Below are positions 17,085-17,679 of a stretch of DNA of 17,679 bases, in pieces. Location of the stretch: positions 1 to 17,679 of the forward strand of contig JBNKCL010000013.1 in assembly GCA_050287725.1 (NCBI GenBank), given 5' to 3'. Origin of the DNA: CBFDBF01 sp050287725 (lineage in GTDB: Bacteria; Pseudomonadota; Gammaproteobacteria; Chromatiales; Chromatiaceae). Within the stretch, counting starts at the first letter, position 1. Each line of letters opens with the position of its first letter. The notes beneath the pieces are model-generated. The model did no database searches and was not told where the DNA came from. It saw only the letters and a list, made by a program, of their open reading frames with translations. The translations under genes were made by a program, and so were the position numbers.

Positions 17085-17679
17085 CACCCCGAAAGATACT
17101 GTTGCTTCTCGTACTTTGCGCGTCGCCGGTTTTCACGGCGGCGGGGGAGTGGAGCGGCCATCTGGATGCGGAGGTGCGTTGGTTCACCCAGAGCCCGTTC
17201 GACGATCGCCAGCCGGAGAGCGCCCTCTCGCTGGCCTTCGCCCCGGAGTATTACAACGAATGGAACGAGGGTGAGGACAGTTTCAGCTTCAAACCTTTCT
17301 TCCGCTGGGACCAGCGGGACAGCGAGCGTAGCCATTTCGATCTGCGCGAACTGTTGTGGATCCATGCCGGCGACGGCTGGGAGTTGCGGGCCGGTGTCGG
17401 CAAGGTGTTCTGGGGAGTCACAGAGGCGCTGCACCTGGTGGACATCATCAATCAAACCGATCTGGTGGAGAACCCGGACGGTGAACAGAAACTGGGGCAG
17501 CCGCTGCTGAAATTCTCGTTGGAGCGGGAGTGGGGGACGCTCGACTTGTTTCTGCTTCCGGGGTTTCGTGAGCGCACCTATCCCGGCAGTCACGGCCGGC
17601 TGCGGCCCCAGCCGGTGGTGGAGACCTCCGATGCGGAGTATGAATCCGGAGCCGGCCGGAAACACGTCGATTTCGCCCT
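17081..17679 (+). CDS. Probable outer-membrane beta-barrel protein with TTG start (3' end outside window)
   Basis: This gene has no ATG start. The best start is TTG at 17081, overlapping the stop of the LolA-like gene (TTGA). It begins with a good Sec signal (TPRKILLLLVLCASPVFTAA) and then reads GEWSGHLDAEVRWFTQSPFD, EYYNEWNEGEDSFSFKPFFR, RELLWIHAGDGWELRAGVGK, VFWGVTEALHLVDIINQTDL and LDLFLLPGFRERTYPG. The alternation of aromatic and polar residues, the absence of helices and the GKVFWG block fit an outer-membrane beta-barrel of the porin-like type. I see 199 codons; the rest lies beyond the window. As the third gene of the RND operon it would provide the outer-membrane step. The Shine-Dalgarno is weak, consistent with coupling to the gene before it. 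The exact family is not certain. Confidence 0.8.
   Translation, partial: MTPRKILLLLVLCASPVFTAAGEWSGHLDAEVRWFTQSPFDDRQPESALSLAFAPEYYNEWNEGEDSFSFKPFFRWDQRDSERSHFDLRELLWIHAGDGWELRAGVGKVFWGVTEALHLVDIINQTDLVENPDGEQKLGQPLLKFSLEREWGTLDLFLLPGFRERTYPGSHGRLRPQPVVETSDAEYESGAGRKHVDFA

Noticed and set aside
14003..17679. Reading the last operon as a drug-efflux system with a membrane fusion protein and TolC
   Set aside because: There is no membrane fusion protein or TolC gene; the neighbours are LolA-like and barrel-like, and the permease is of the MmpL/HpnN style.

Overview
The window looks like a piece of a gammaproteobacterial chromosome. Most genes are GC-rich with strong Shine-Dalgarno sites. The mfd-csiV order, a CsiV-type envelope protein, REP/BIME-like palindromes carrying GTAG/GTGG tetranucleotides, and an RND/LolA-like/outer-membrane operon all fit. 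I cannot name a genus. No rRNA, tRNA, CRISPR array, insertion sequence or phage gene was seen.

Layout. (1) 2-2988 (+): a copper-export cluster, made of a 5'-truncated CopA-type P1B ATPase with two N-terminal heavy-metal-binding modules, a one-TM SHOCT protein, and a small HMA-like protein ending in Cys-Cys. (2) 3027-4428: a visibly AT-rich stretch holding a membrane diguanylate cyclase (-) with a one-base frameshift, then about 370 bp of apparently non-coding DNA that ends in a perfect intrinsic terminator just ahead of an OsmC-like gene (4429-4824, +). (3) 4940-7751 (-): a small lipoprotein, a Tat-exported methionine-aminopeptidase-like protein that has lost every metal ligand, an unknown helical protein, and a class I glutamine amidotransferase. 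(4) 7752-9068: an RMD1/DUF155 membrane protein (+) flanked by REP/BIME-like repeats and two other palindromic repeats. (5) 9069-9455 (-): a small unknown protein with a very acidic tail. (6) 9701-13821 (-): csiV and mfd, co-oriented and probably co-transcribed. (7) 14003-17679 (+): an operon of overlapping genes, made of an RND/MmpL-type permease, a LolA-like periplasmic protein, and the start of a probable outer-membrane beta-barrel protein with a TTG start, running off the window.

How they work together. The copper genes would bind Cu(I) and pump it out. The last operon has one component for the inner membrane, one for the periplasm and one for the outer membrane, so it probably moves a hydrophobic molecule across the envelope. 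Mfd links transcription to repair, and CsiV is an envelope factor. The most unusual item is the Tat-signal MetAP-fold protein (5425-6369): its scaffold is well conserved but all seven catalytic or ligand positions are replaced, which suggests an exported pseudoenzyme.
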